Of a DNA stretch of 55,276 nt, positions 9,809 through 18,603 are shown piece by piece. The notes beneath the pieces were generated by a model. It did no database searches. It was not told where the DNA came from and saw nothing but the letters and a program-made list of their open reading frames with translations. The position numbers were made by a program, and so were the translations under genes. Each line of letters opens with the position of its first letter. Within the stretch, counting starts at the first letter, position 1. Source of the DNA: Betaproteobacteria bacterium (lineage in GTDB: Bacteria > Pseudomonadota > Gammaproteobacteria > Burkholderiales > SHXO01); the NCBI GenBank assembly GCA_025356655.1, contig JANXRW010000114.1, positions 1 to 55,276 of the forward strand, given 5' to 3'.

Positions 9809-11155
9809 ATGATCTTGACCCGCCGCCAGCGCCTCACGCGCCGAGATCTCTGGTTGGCGCTGTTGCCGTTCCTGCTGCTGGTCGTCGCCAGCTTGGCGTT
9901 GGCTGTCGCCTTCGTTCGCCCCGCCCCGCCAAACGAATTAGTGCTCAGCACCGGCAACGGCGAGGGAAGCTATCAGGGCGTCGGTAAAAAGTACCAGGAG
10001 ATCCTTGCCCGTGACGGGGTGCGCCTCATCCTGCGCCCCTCGGAGGGCTCAGTCGACAACCTCGCCCGGCTCGGCGACCCTGACAGCGGCGTCGCCGTGG
10101 GTTTCATCCAGGGCGGCACCGGATTCGCTGCAAACTCCCCCGGACTGGTCTCCCTGGGTGCGCTCTACTACGAGCCGCTCTGGGTGTTCTACCGAGGCGA
10201 GGTGCCTCTGCGCGACCCCGGCGCCTTGGGTGGACTACGCATCGGGGTGGGCGCGCAGGGCAGCGGGACCCGCGCCCTGGCGCTCCAGTTGCTTGCACTC
10301 ACCAACGCGGTGCTTCCACCCACGCGCCTGGTAGACATTGGGGGCGACCCAGCGGCGGACGCGCTGCTACGCGGGGAACTCGACGCCGCAATGTTCATCG
10401 CCCCGCCGGAGGCGGAGCTGTTGCAACGCCTAGTTGCCACGCCGGGCGTGCACCTGATGAACCTGGAGCGGGCCGAAGCGCTTTCCCGACGCTTTCCCTA
10501 CCTCACCCACTTGGTTCTGCCTGCCGGCGTCCTGGATCTCGCGCGCGGCATTCCGCCCGGCGACGTGAACCTCGTCGCTCCGACCGCCAATCTGGTTGCC
10601 CGGGCCGACCTTCACCCCGCGCTCGCCTACCTCCTGCTGCGCGCCGCCACCGAGGTGCACGCCGGCCCCGGTTTGCTGGAACACGCGGGGGAGTTTCCCG
10701 CCGCACGCGAGGCGGGCTTTCCCCTGGCTCGGGACGCGCGCCGCTACTACCAATCGGGCACCCCGCTGCTGCAACGGTACCTACCGTTTTGGGCAGCGAC
10801 CTGGGTAGACCGGCTCTGGGTGGTCGCGGTACCGCTGCTCGCCCTGGGGATTCCCGTCCTGCGTGCCATCCCGCCCCTGTATAGCTGGCGCGTGCGCTCA
10901 CGCATTTACAAGTGGTACGCCAAGCTCAAGGAAGTCGAACTGGAACTCGACGACGGCCCCGCTGAACCGCTGCTCCAGCAGATGCTGATCCGGCTCGATC
11001 AGATCGAGCAAGCCGTCAGCCGCGTCCCCACGCCGCCGGCCTACTCGGACCAGCTCTACGGCTTCCGCACCCACATCGAATTGGTTAGGAGCCGGGTGCG
11101 CGCCGCGCTGGCGTCGCGCGCCAGCAGCGTCGTGCCCCCAGGGGCAGGCAACTAG
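9809..11155 (+). CDS. Membrane-anchored TAXI-family solute-binding protein (448 aa)
   Basis: TAXI-type TRAP solute receptor. The ATG at 9809 is preferred because it opens with basic residues and a hydrophobic helix (LALLPFLLLVVASLALAVAF); the frame upstream is non-conserved in character. The binding fold carries STGNGEGSYQGVGKKY, VGFIQGGTGFA, GALYYEPLWVFYRG and IGVGAQGSGTRALA. A second helix near residues 340-360 is followed by a cytoplasmic Arg/Lys-rich coiled region (VRSRIYKWYAKLKEVELELD). Both ends are thus membrane-tied, unlike soluble TAXI receptors, and no DctM/DctQ-like permease is nearby. A sensing rather than transport role is possible. Its stop overlaps the convergent helicase stop by 4 bases. 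Confidence 0.85.
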   Translation: MILTRRQRLTRRDLWLALLPFLLLVVASLALAVAFVRPAPPNELVLSTGNGEGSYQGVGKKYQEILARDGVRLILRPSEGSVDNLARLGDPDSGVAVGFIQGGTGFAANSPGLVSLGALYYEPLWVFYRGEVPLRDPGALGGLRIGVGAQGSGTRALALQLLALTNAVLPPTRLVDIGGDPAADALLRGELDAAMFIAPPEAELLQRLVATPGVHLMNLERAEALSRRFPYLTHLVLPAGVLDLARGIPPGDVNLVAPTANLVARADLHPALAYLLLRAATEVHAGPGLLEHAGEFPAAREAGFPLARDARRYYQSGTPLLQRYLPFWAATWVDRLWVVAVPLLALGIPVLRAIPPLYSWRVRSRIYKWYAKLKEVELELDDGPAEPLLQQMLIRLDQIEQAVSRVPTPPAYSDQLYGFRTHIELVRSRVRAALASRASSVVPPGAGN

Positions 11156-13080
11156 GCCGGCGCGGCGCGAAGTGCCAGGAAGAACGCCTGCACTTCCTCC
11201 AGTGAGCGCGTTCGCCGCATGGGCGGAAGGCTCTGCCAGATGCGCCGGCCATAGGGCCGTGTCACCAGCCGTGGGTCGCAGATCATCAGAACGCCGCGGT
11301 CGCGCTCATCGCGGATCAACCGACCTGCCCCCTGCTTGAGCAGGATGGCAGCTTCCGGGACCTGGATGTCCATGAAGGGTTTGCCGCCTTGCTCGGCGTG
11401 GCGCTCCAGCCGGGCAGCGAGCACCGGATCATCGGGTGAGGCGAAGGGCAGGCGGTCGATTACGACCAAGGAGAGGGCTTCGCCACGCACATCCACCCCT
11501 TCGAAGAAGGATTGGCTTGCCACGAGTACTGCATTGCCCAGGGCCCGGAACCGAATCAGGAGTTCCCGCCGGGGAGCTTCTTCCTGGAACAGCAGCGGGA
11601 AATCCAAACCACGCGCGACCAACTCCCTGCCAACACGCTCGTGGGCGTCGCGCATGGCGCGCAGGCTGGTGAAGAGCAAGAAGGCACGGCCTTGGCTGGC
11701 CGTGAGCACCGGCATCACCGCCTCCACAACCGCCGCCCCGAATCCTTCGGTGTTGGGTTCGGGCATCTGCTCCGGCACATAGAGCAGCGCCTGCTTCTCG
11801 TACTCAAAGGGACTGGGCCAACTGGCCGTTCGTGCTTCCTCCAGCCCCATTTCGCGCTGGTAGTGAGAGAAATCGCCCCGTACGGCCAGGGTGGCCGAGG
11901 TGAAGATCCAGCTCTTCGCGCCCGCACCGAGCTGACGGCGGAAGAGCTCCGCCACCGAGAGCGGGGTGCGGTGCAGCGACAGGCCCCCTGCCTGAAACTC
12001 CACCCAGCGCGCGGCACCTTCCTCGTCGGTGGTTCGCCACCGCTTAAGCCGCTCCGCGAGGGCTTGGGCGCGCGCGCGGCAGTTCTCCAACCCGTCACTG
12101 CGCTCACTCTGGGATTTGAGGAGCCCTTCGAGGGCGTCGAGTTCCCTCTGGAGGGTAGCAAGGAGCGCCGTGGCCCGGGCGGCGAACTCCACACCACGCT
12201 GCGCGCTTCGCGGCTCGCGATCGCCGTCGCGAAGCGCCCGCGCGGCGGCCTCCAGCGCCTGAGCCGCCAGGGGGAGCGGCCGAAAGTCCGCAGCCGCCTG
12301 GGCCTCGATGCGCACGTCCCGGGAGAGCTCGACGAGTTGCCCGGTGGAGACCGTCTCGCCAAAGAACAGCCGCGCGGTCGCCGGCAGCTGGTGGGCTTCG
12401 TCGAAGATGACCGTATTGCAGTTCGGCAGTAGTTCCGCCACACCTTCGTCGCGCAACCAGAGATCGGCAAAAAACAGATGGTGGTTGACCACCACCAGAT
12501 CCGCAGCCAGGGCCTGGCGGCGCGCCTCCATGAGAAAGCAACCGCGCAGCTCCGGGCAATCCCCGCCGAGGCAGTTCTCGCGCGTGGAGGTGGCCAAGGC
12601 CCAGGCGGGCGCTGCCTCGGGCACCTCGGCCAGCCCGGCCCGGTCACCGTTGCCGCCGCGCGCCGCGTAGGCCTCGATGGCACGCAGGTGCGCGAAGTCC
12701 TCGCGTCGCGCGAAGCGGCCATCGGCCAGGTGGCGCTTGAGATGAAACGGACAGACGTAGTTGGCGCGTCCCTTGAGGAGCGCCACGGTCACCGGTCGCG
12801 CGACGGCCGCCTTCACGCTAGGAATGTCGCGTTCGAAGAGCTGGTCCTGAAGGGTCTTGGTACCGGTGGACAGGATCACTTTGCCGCCGCTTAGCAGCGC
12901 CGGTAGAAGGTAAGCCAGTGTCTTGCCCGTGCCGGTCCCCGCCTCGGCGATCAATGCGGCGCCTTCGGCGATAGCGGCGGCGACGGCCTGCGCCAACTCG
13001 CGCTGCTGGGGGCGCAGGCGATAGCCCGGAATGGTCTCGCGCAGCGGCCCCTCAGCGCCCAGCAGATCATCCAGTTCCAC
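11152..13080 (-). CDS. ATP-dependent Fe-S DNA helicase, DinG/YoaA family (642 aa)
   Basis: XPD-like superfamily 2 helicase, 5' to 3', acting in DNA repair. Walker A is AEAGTGTGKT (46-55); the Fe-S cluster cysteines are C110, C170, C175 and C181; the DEAH box is at 227-230 (IFDEAHQLP). Late motifs include QSFFEGVDVRGEAL and QGAGRLIRDERDRG. The length matches YoaA (about 636 aa). The start is GTG at 13080 with only a weak ribosome site. It lies 27 bases downstream of the TIM-barrel gene and may be co-transcribed with it. Confidence 0.93.
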   Translation of the reverse strand: MELDDLLGAEGPLRETIPGYRLRPQQRELAQAVAAAIAEGAALIAEAGTGTGKTLAYLLPALLSGGKVILSTGTKTLQDQLFERDIPSVKAAVARPVTVALLKGRANYVCPFHLKRHLADGRFARREDFAHLRAIEAYAARGGNGDRAGLAEVPEAAPAWALATSTRENCLGGDCPELRGCFLMEARRQALAADLVVVNHHLFFADLWLRDEGVAELLPNCNTVIFDEAHQLPATARLFFGETVSTGQLVELSRDVRIEAQAAADFRPLPLAAQALEAAARALRDGDREPRSAQRGVEFAARATALLATLQRELDALEGLLKSQSERSDGLENCRARAQALAERLKRWRTTDEEGAARWVEFQAGGLSLHRTPLSVAELFRRQLGAGAKSWIFTSATLAVRGDFSHYQREMGLEEARTASWPSPFEYEKQALLYVPEQMPEPNTEGFGAAVVEAVMPVLTASQGRAFLLFTSLRAMRDAHERVGRELVARGLDFPLLFQEEAPRRELLIRFRALGNAVLVASQSFFEGVDVRGEALSLVVIDRLPFASPDDPVLAARLERHAEQGGKPFMDIQVPEAAILLKQGAGRLIRDERDRGVLMICDPRLVTRPYGRRIWQSLPPMRRTRSLEEVQAFFLALRAAPA

Positions 13081-13107
13081 GCTAGGGCAAACCCGCAGCC
13101 GGCCCCA

Positions 13108-13941
13108 TCAGCCGCGCCGAATCCCCTTGAAGCGCCGAGTCTGCTCGGTGAGAGCAGCCTCTACGGGGAGCCGCTCCATGCTCGACGCGCCGTAGAACCC
13201 ATGGCAACCGGGACATCGCGACAGCACATACGAAGCGTCCTCGGGCGCCGAAATGGGTCCCCCGTGGCAGAGCACGATCACCTCCGGGCGTACGGCCCGG
13301 GCGCTCGCCGCCCATCGATTGACCCGTTCCACCGCTTGGTCGAGGTCGAGGGCGGTTTCCGCGCCGATCGCGCCCCCCGTGGTCAAGCCTAGGTGGCACA
13401 CGATGATGTCTGCCCCGGCCGAGGTCATGGCCCCTGCCTGCGCCTCGTCGAAGACGTAGGGCGTGGTGAGCAGCCCCATGGCATGGGCACGGCCGACCAG
13501 GTCAATCTCGAGCTGGTAGCTCATACCGGTCTCTTCCAGGTTCTGCCGGAGCACGCCGTCGATGAGGCCCACCGTGGGGAAGTTCTGTATTCCTGAAAAG
13601 CCCAGGTCGATCAACCGGCCAAGGAAGCTGTCGACGATCAGGAAGGGATCGGTACCGTTGACCCCAGCGATTACGGGCGTGTGCCGCACCACGGGTAGCA
13701 CCTCGCGTGCCATCTCCAGCACGATCTCGTTGGCATTGCCATAGGCGAGCAACCCGGCCAGCGAACCACGCCCAGCCATGCGGAAGCGCCCGGAGTTGTA
13801 GATGACGATGAGATCGATTCCGCCGGCCTCCTCGCACTTCGCGGAGAGTCCGGTGCCTGCTCCTCCGCCGACAATAGGCTCGCCCCTGGCGATCATCCCG
13901 CGAAACTTCTCCAACACCTCTTCGCGCGCGAAACGCGGCAT
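13108..13941 (-). CDS. Phosphoenolpyruvate-hydrolase-like TIM-barrel protein (277 aa)
   Basis: Matches the TIM-barrel signal-transduction / PEP hydrolase-like family: [20 protein letters not shown] near the N-terminus, [51 protein letters not shown], and [14 protein letters not shown]. The ATG at 13941 is chosen because AGGAGA sits at proper distance, whereas the in-frame TTG just before it is too close. Family members commonly sit beside or are fused to a Tm-1-like (UPF0261) protein, which is absent here. Function is poorly known; enzymatic activity on PEP-type substrates is family-level inference. Confidence 0.85.
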   Translation of the reverse strand: MPRFAREEVLEKFRGMIARGEPIVGGGAGTGLSAKCEEAGGIDLIVIYNSGRFRMAGRGSLAGLLAYGNANEIVLEMAREVLPVVRHTPVIAGVNGTDPFLIVDSFLGRLIDLGFSGIQNFPTVGLIDGVLRQNLEETGMSYQLEIDLVGRAHAMGLLTTPYVFDEAQAGAMTSAGADIIVCHLGLTTGGAIGAETALDLDQAVERVNRWAASARAVRPEVIVLCHGGPISAPEDASYVLSRCPGCHGFYGASSMERLPVEAALTEQTRRFKGIRRG

Positions 13942-14215
13942 CAATCTCTCCTGGTGGAACGGGCCGACCGAGCTTTGCGCCCCTTCCCCCGCCCGTACAG
14001 CCGCCGCGCCGCGCGGGGCAAAGCACTATAGCATCGGGCCGGTTGAGCCGTCCACGCAGGGACGCTCACCGTTAGTGCGACCTGGGCGTGCTTGCCCCGC
14101 GACCGACGTACCCGTGACCGACCCGCGCGGGGAGCGGCTGCGACTTACCGTTCCCACCGCTCGCCCGCCACCCCAGCCCGCGCAAGCGCCGCTGATTCGC
14201 GCAGGGGGCAAAGAT

Positions 14216-15130
14216 TCACCGAGGCGGGACGGGCGAGCCCGAGAGGCGCTCGCGTAGGGCGCGCTGCGCAAAATCCAAAAACGTGCGCGACTTCATGGGC
14301 AGGCGCCCGCGCTCAGGGTAGACCAGGTTTACCGGGATGGGGGCGCCGTCGTAGGACTCCAGCACCCGTACGAGCCTCCCCTCAGCAATGGCGCGGGCCA
14401 CCTGATAGGACAACACCTGTGTGATGCCCAGCCCAGCCTCCACCGCCGCAATAGCTGCATCGGCGGAGTTCACAACCAGCCGGGAGCGCACGGGCACACG
14501 CACCGGCCCGCGCTCCCCGGAAAACACCCAGGCCGTGGCGGACACCAAACCGTCGAAACTCACGCAGCAGTGAGCGGCGAGATCCGCCGGTGATCGCGGC
14601 AGCCCCCGCCCGGCAAGGTAGCGCGGGCTTGCGCAGGTCACGCGCCGGATCGCGCCCACCGCGATGGCTACCAGGGCGCTATCGGGCAGCGCTCCGATGC
14701 GCAGTGCGATGTCGACGTGCTCCTCCTGCAGGTTTACCCAGCGATCGCCAAGCTGCAGGCGGATATCCACTGCCGGCTGCAATTCCAGATAGCTCGCGAC
14801 GACCGAGGCCACGTGCAGGCGCCCGAACACCCGCGGCGCAGCGACCACCAATTCCCCCCGGGCCTGGAGATAGGCCCCCACCGCGGCGCGTTCCGCCTCC
14901 TCAACGTGTTCCAGGATGCTGCGCGCACTGACCAAGTAGTCCCGGCCGGAGTCCGTAAGCGCCAGGCGGCGCGACGAGCGCTGAAGGAGCCGTGTCCCCA
15001 GATGCCCCTCCAGTTCGGAGAGTTTGCGACTCACGGTCGCGAGTGGCATGTCCAGGCGGCGCGCCGCCCCAGAAAGACTCCCGGCCTCAAGGATGGTAAC
15101 GAACACGGCCATGGCTTCCAGACGATCCAC
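14216..15130 (-). CDS. LysR-family transcriptional regulator (304 aa)
   Basis: N-terminal winged helix-turn-helix (MAVFVTILEAGSLSGAARRL, then PLATVSRKLSELEGHLGTRL) and a LysR effector domain from about 90. It resembles the subgroup that controls divergent oxidoreductase or quinone/xenobiotic-response genes. The GTG start at 15130 has GGAAG just upstream. It is divergent from the AhpD-like pseudogene and the flavin-type oxidase, with a perfect palindrome immediately upstream of its start, so autoregulation and control of the divergent genes are likely. Confidence 0.92.
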   Translation of the reverse strand: MDRLEAMAVFVTILEAGSLSGAARRLDMPLATVSRKLSELEGHLGTRLLQRSSRRLALTDSGRDYLVSARSILEHVEEAERAAVGAYLQARGELVVAAPRVFGRLHVASVVASYLELQPAVDIRLQLGDRWVNLQEEHVDIALRIGALPDSALVAIAVGAIRRVTCASPRYLAGRGLPRSPADLAAHCCVSFDGLVSATAWVFSGERGPVRVPVRSRLVVNSADAAIAAVEAGLGITQVLSYQVARAIAEGRLVRVLESYDGAPIPVNLVYPERGRLPMKSRTFLDFAQRALRERLSGSPVPPR

Positions 15131-15135
15131 TTATC

Positions 15136-15150
15136 TTCCATTTTATGGAA
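15136..15150. promoter_or_regulatory. Candidate LysR operator palindrome
   Basis: Perfect palindrome TTCCAT-TTT-ATGGAA containing the LysR-type T-N11-A arrangement, 5 bases upstream of the regulator start and within an AT-rich divergent promoter region. A second TTCCAT half-site lies at 15177-15182. Distance between the two half-site regions (about 40 bases) suits a LysR tetramer spanning recognition and activation sites. Confidence 0.6.
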
Positions 15151-15247
15151 TATTCATTCTTATTATTACCACTAGTTCCATTTATCGCAAATCTCTAGAC
15201 TCGTCTTCACCGGAGTGCCCTGGCAATGCAGCCCAAGGAGAAACCTC

Positions 15248-15776
15248 ATGCCCCGCATCCCCCCACCCGCCCAGATCAACGACGCCCCCGCTGCCCGCCA
15301 TGACCTTCTCGAGTCCGTCAAAAAGCACCTGGGCACAGTCCCCAACCGCGTCCGGCTGGTCTCCACCAGCCCGGCCGCTTTGCAGGGCCGTCTGTGCCTG
15401 TCGCAGGCCCCAGCCGAGGGAGCGCTGCCCGCGGCGAGGTGCAAGTCGATCGCCCTGGCCATAGCCCGGGTCAATGGTTGCGACTACTGCCTCTCGGCGC
15501 ACCTATCTCGGGCGCAACTTGGCCCAGCTGAGCGACGCGCAGACGGGGGGCAAACCGCAGGAGCGGCTCGCTGGACGCCAAGGCGCGCGTGGCCGACAGC
15601 TTCCCCGTCAAGGTGGCAATGCAACGGGGGCAGGTCGACGGCCAAGATGGGACGCCCTGCTGGGCGCGGGCTATACCCACGCCCAAGCCGGAGGAATCGT
15701 GGTGCACGTGGCCCTGAACACCTGGACCGGTTGCGTCAATCGGGCGGGCGCAACGGAGATCGACTGCCCGCCCGTC
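15248..15776 (+). pseudogene. Frameshifted carboxymuconolactone decarboxylase / AhpD-like gene
   Basis: The ATG at 15248 follows AAGGAG and starts MPRIPPPAQINDAPA, then KKHLGTVPNRVRLVSTSPAAL and the redox motif NGCDYCLSAH (CxxC then H). The reading frame then shifts: TYLGRNLAQLSDAQ continues in a second frame, ANRRSGSLDAKARVADSFPV in a third (after a run of G near 15546), and GAGYTHAQ...HVALNTWT in the second again, ending TEIDCPPV. The whole domain order of a roughly 180-residue AhpD-family protein is present across three shifts. The second frame stays open into the next gene. Either a real pseudogene or clustered sequencing errors; a G-run at one junction keeps the latter possible. Confidence 0.8.
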
Positions 15777-15860
15777 CATGCCAGAGCCGCCTCGGACGAG
15801 CGGGCACGACCGGCCACTCCCCGAGCACGCCTCCACAACCACCGGACAAAAGGACAAGCA

Positions 15861-16484
15861 ATGGAACTCGAGGACAGCTTCACGAGCGACGTCGCCTTCA
15901 CCCCCGCCGTTAAGGAACTGCAGCGTCGGCGCGGTTCACGCAGCGCCTATGCCCAGCGGGAGCGCGCAGGTGCCTGGGCGCAGGACATCACGCCCGCGTT
16001 GCAAGCAGAGCTCCAAGCGCAGGTGAGCGTATTCCTCGCCACCGCCAGCGCCCAAGGGCAACCCTACATCCAACACCGAGGGGGCCCCGCAGGCTTCCTC
16101 CAGGTGCTCGACGTGCGGACCATCGCCTTTGCGGAATTCCCCGGTAACCGCCAGTACATCACCCAAGGAAACCTGGCCGAGAATGCGCAAGCGCAGTTGT
16201 TCTTGATGGATTATGCGAGGCGGCGACGGATCAAAATCTGGGGCAGCGCCCGGGTCGTGGAGGACGACGTAGGCTTGCTTGCCCGGGTGCTGCCCCCGGG
16301 CCACCGGACAGCAGCGGCGCAGATAATCGTCTTCACCGTGCACGCCTGGGATGCGAACTGCCCGAAGCACATCCCACAGCGCTGGGAAGCCGCCGATGTC
16401 GAGGCGGCCCTGGCGGTGCGCGACGAGCGCATCCCGGGATTGGAGGCCCGACTGCGAGAGCTGCGCGATCAGGCCTCGCCCTGA
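15861..16484 (+). CDS. Pyridoxamine 5'-phosphate oxidase-like flavin protein (207 aa)
   Basis: Split-barrel FMN-binding family. The ATG at 15861 follows AAAGGA at good spacing; the frame is open further upstream only because it runs through the AhpD-like remnant. Motifs: FLATASAQGQPYIQHRGGP near 57, FAEFPGNRQYITQGNL near 95, and a basic C-terminal helix. Members act as flavin/F420-type oxidoreductases or general-stress proteins. It lies beside AhpD-type and LysR genes, a common oxidative-stress grouping. The substrate is unknown. Confidence 0.85.
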   Translation: MELEDSFTSDVAFTPAVKELQRRRGSRSAYAQRERAGAWAQDITPALQAELQAQVSVFLATASAQGQPYIQHRGGPAGFLQVLDVRTIAFAEFPGNRQYITQGNLAENAQAQLFLMDYARRRRIKIWGSARVVEDDVGLLARVLPPGHRTAAAQIIVFTVHAWDANCPKHIPQRWEAADVEAALAVRDERIPGLEARLRELRDQASP

Positions 16485-16528
16485 TCGTTCGCGCACGGGC
16501 CCCCTGCGGGGCGCGGAGACGCGCGCCC

Positions 16529-18196
16529 TTACTTGAACAGGACCCAGGCCTTCTGCACGGTCATAGACACACCCCAGGCCAGGGGAATCCCCACCGCGAG
16601 CCAGGCGGCGGCGGCGACCGCAGGGCTGCTCGAGGCCGTGGCGCCGCTACCAACCGGTGCAGTGGCGGCCTGCACAACGGGTCCGATGGCGTCGTGCGCA
16701 CCCCGCCGCTCCTCAAGTAATTGCGCCTCGGTCATGAAGTGCTCGTCACGCACCGGCCGGATGAGCATGTTACAAATGTAGCCACCGACCAATAGCGCCG
16801 CCAGGATGTACATGGTCTTGTCGTACGCCGCCGCGGGGGCGACGCCATTTTTCAGCTGGTAGTCGCGCAGGTAATTCACGATGACCGGCCCGAAGATACC
16901 CGCCGCGGACCAAGCGGTCAGCAGCCGACCATGGATAGCACCGACCATCTGGGTGCCGAACATATCGGCGAGATAGGCAGGCACCGTGGCGAATCCTCCC
17001 CCGTACATGGACAAGATCACACAGAAGGCCCCGACGAAGAGCGCGATATGGCCGGCATGACCGGACCAGGGCACGGAAATGTAGAGCAGGGCCCCGACCA
17101 CGAAGAAGCAGTAGTAGGTGAAACGCCGGCCCAGGCGGTCGGAGAGCGAGGCCCAAAAGAAGCGTCCAGCGATATTGAACAGACTCAGCAGTCCGGTGAA
17201 GCCGGCAGCGATGGCGGCCACCTGGCTCTTCTGGACGGAGTTGAGATCGGAGAATTTCACATCAACGCCGATCAGGCCGCCAGCAAAGACCTCTTGCAGC
17301 ATGGGGCTTGCCATTCCAATAACCCCAATCCCAGCGGTCACGTTCAGGCAGAGAACCCCCCAGATAAGCCAGAACTGCGGCGTCAGCCAAGCCACATCCA
17401 GGTGGACGTGGCGCTGGGTGATCATCCGGTTCTCGCTGGCCTGCGGCGGTGCCCATCCCGCGGGCCTCCAGCCCACCGCGGGGACGCGGTAGCCCAGTGC
17501 GCCGCCCATCATGAAAACGAAGTACACCACCGCCAGCGTGAGAAACGTCTGCCAGACCCCCACCGAGGTGGGCGTGGCATAGAATTTCATCAAGCGGTCT
17601 GCCAACGGCGCACCAATCATGGCACCACCACCGAAGCCCATGATGGCCATACCCGTGGCCATGCCTCGCCGATCCGGAAACCATTTGATGAGCGTGGACA
17701 CGGGCGAGATGTATCCCAGGCCCAACCCGATCCCGCCAATGATCCCGGAACCGATCCACATCAATAGGATCTGGTGGGAATAAACCCCTAGCGCCGAGAT
17801 CACCAACCCGCCGCACCAGCACAGGGCGGAGACCACGCCGGCCTTGCGCGGACCTGCGTGTTCGAGCCAGCCCCCCCAAAGCGCAGCCGAACCGCCGAGG
17901 AACACAAAGAAGAGCGTATACATCCAGCCGAGCGTGCTTACCTTCCAGTCGCAGGAGGTACTAAGCAGCGTGTCGATGAAGCTCATGTCCGGGAGGCAAG
18001 CGAGCGCTGCCTTCACTCCCACCGCACGCGACAGCGGCAGCCAGAACACACTAAAACCATAGGCCATTCCGATGCACAGGTGGATCGCCAGTGCCGCCGG
18101 TGGCACGAGCCAGCGGTTGAAGCCCGGCCCGGCAATCGTTCGTTCCTTATCAAAAAAACCCGCGCGCCCTTCACCTGCATCAGTTGCCTGACTCAT
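16529..18196 (-). CDS. OFA-family MFS transporter with fused C-terminal extra helix (555 aa)
   Basis: Twelve-helix major facilitator of the oxalate/formate antiporter family: GGLGLGLGYISP-type motif (IGGIGLGLGYISPVSTLIKW), RRGMATGMAIMGFGGGAMIG, NIAGRFFWASLSDRLGRR, GGGFATVPAYLADMFG. The ATG at 18196 has GGAGG upstream and replaces a start 10 codons earlier. After a 35-residue linker a thirteenth hydrophobic helix (WLAVGIPLAWGVSMTVQKAW) resembles the separately encoded MFS small subunit seen beside other OFA transporters. It lies 144 bases downstream of fdsD on the same strand, so formate uptake is a reasonable inference. Confidence 0.88.
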   Translation of the reverse strand: MSQATDAGEGRAGFFDKERTIAGPGFNRWLVPPAALAIHLCIGMAYGFSVFWLPLSRAVGVKAALACLPDMSFIDTLLSTSCDWKVSTLGWMYTLFFVFLGGSAALWGGWLEHAGPRKAGVVSALCWCGGLVISALGVYSHQILLMWIGSGIIGGIGLGLGYISPVSTLIKWFPDRRGMATGMAIMGFGGGAMIGAPLADRLMKFYATPTSVGVWQTFLTLAVVYFVFMMGGALGYRVPAVGWRPAGWAPPQASENRMITQRHVHLDVAWLTPQFWLIWGVLCLNVTAGIGVIGMASPMLQEVFAGGLIGVDVKFSDLNSVQKSQVAAIAAGFTGLLSLFNIAGRFFWASLSDRLGRRFTYYCFFVVGALLYISVPWSGHAGHIALFVGAFCVILSMYGGGFATVPAYLADMFGTQMVGAIHGRLLTAWSAAGIFGPVIVNYLRDYQLKNGVAPAAAYDKTMYILAALLVGGYICNMLIRPVRDEHFMTEAQLLEERRGAHDAIGPVVQAATAPVGSGATASSSPAVAAAAWLAVGIPLAWGVSMTVQKAWVLFK

Positions 18197-18340
18197 GACC
18201 CCTCCCGGACTGCTCTCGAAGCCCACAATTTTTTGAAATGATGCGGCAGCACCTTTTCCCGGGCTGTCCGCCGTGACTTCCGCTGATTCTCTGGGTCGGA
18301 TTGGGAACCGGCGGCGCGTCCCAGCGCCCGCCGCGCGCGC

Positions 18341-18559
18341 TTAGCCGGCCACGCCCAATCGCCCGACGGCCAAGCGTGTCAATTCGTCCATGCCTTCGCC
18401 GCCAGCGGCCAGATGCGCCTCGATTTGGCGGCGCATACGCGGTTCCCAGAATCGGCGCAAGTGCCCCTCCACCCCAGCGATCGCCTCGTCGCGGTCCGGT
18501 TCGGCCTGATAGAAGCGGGCAATGTCGTTGGCCATGCGCACCAAGCGTTCAGCTTCCAT
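18341..18559 (-). CDS. fdsD: NAD-dependent formate dehydrogenase delta subunit FdsD (72 aa)
   Basis: Small helical protein matching FdsD: LVRMANDIARFY at the N-terminus, GVEGHLRRFWEPRMR in the middle, and HLAAGGEGMDELTRLAV near the end. FdsD is a small subunit or assembly helper of the soluble molybdenum formate dehydrogenase. The ATG at 18559 is chosen since GGGAG sits 7-8 bases upstream; an in-frame GTG 9 bases earlier sits almost on the ribosome site. It follows fdsA after 44 bases; the usual fdsC (FdhD-like) gene is not between them. Confidence 0.88.
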   Translation of the reverse strand: MEAERLVRMANDIARFYQAEPDRDEAIAGVEGHLRRFWEPRMRRQIEAHLAAGGEGMDELTRLAVGRLGVAG

Positions 18560-18603
18560 GCGCGCCACTCCCGCTCGCCTGCGCGCGAAGCGGACGGTAA
18601 ACC

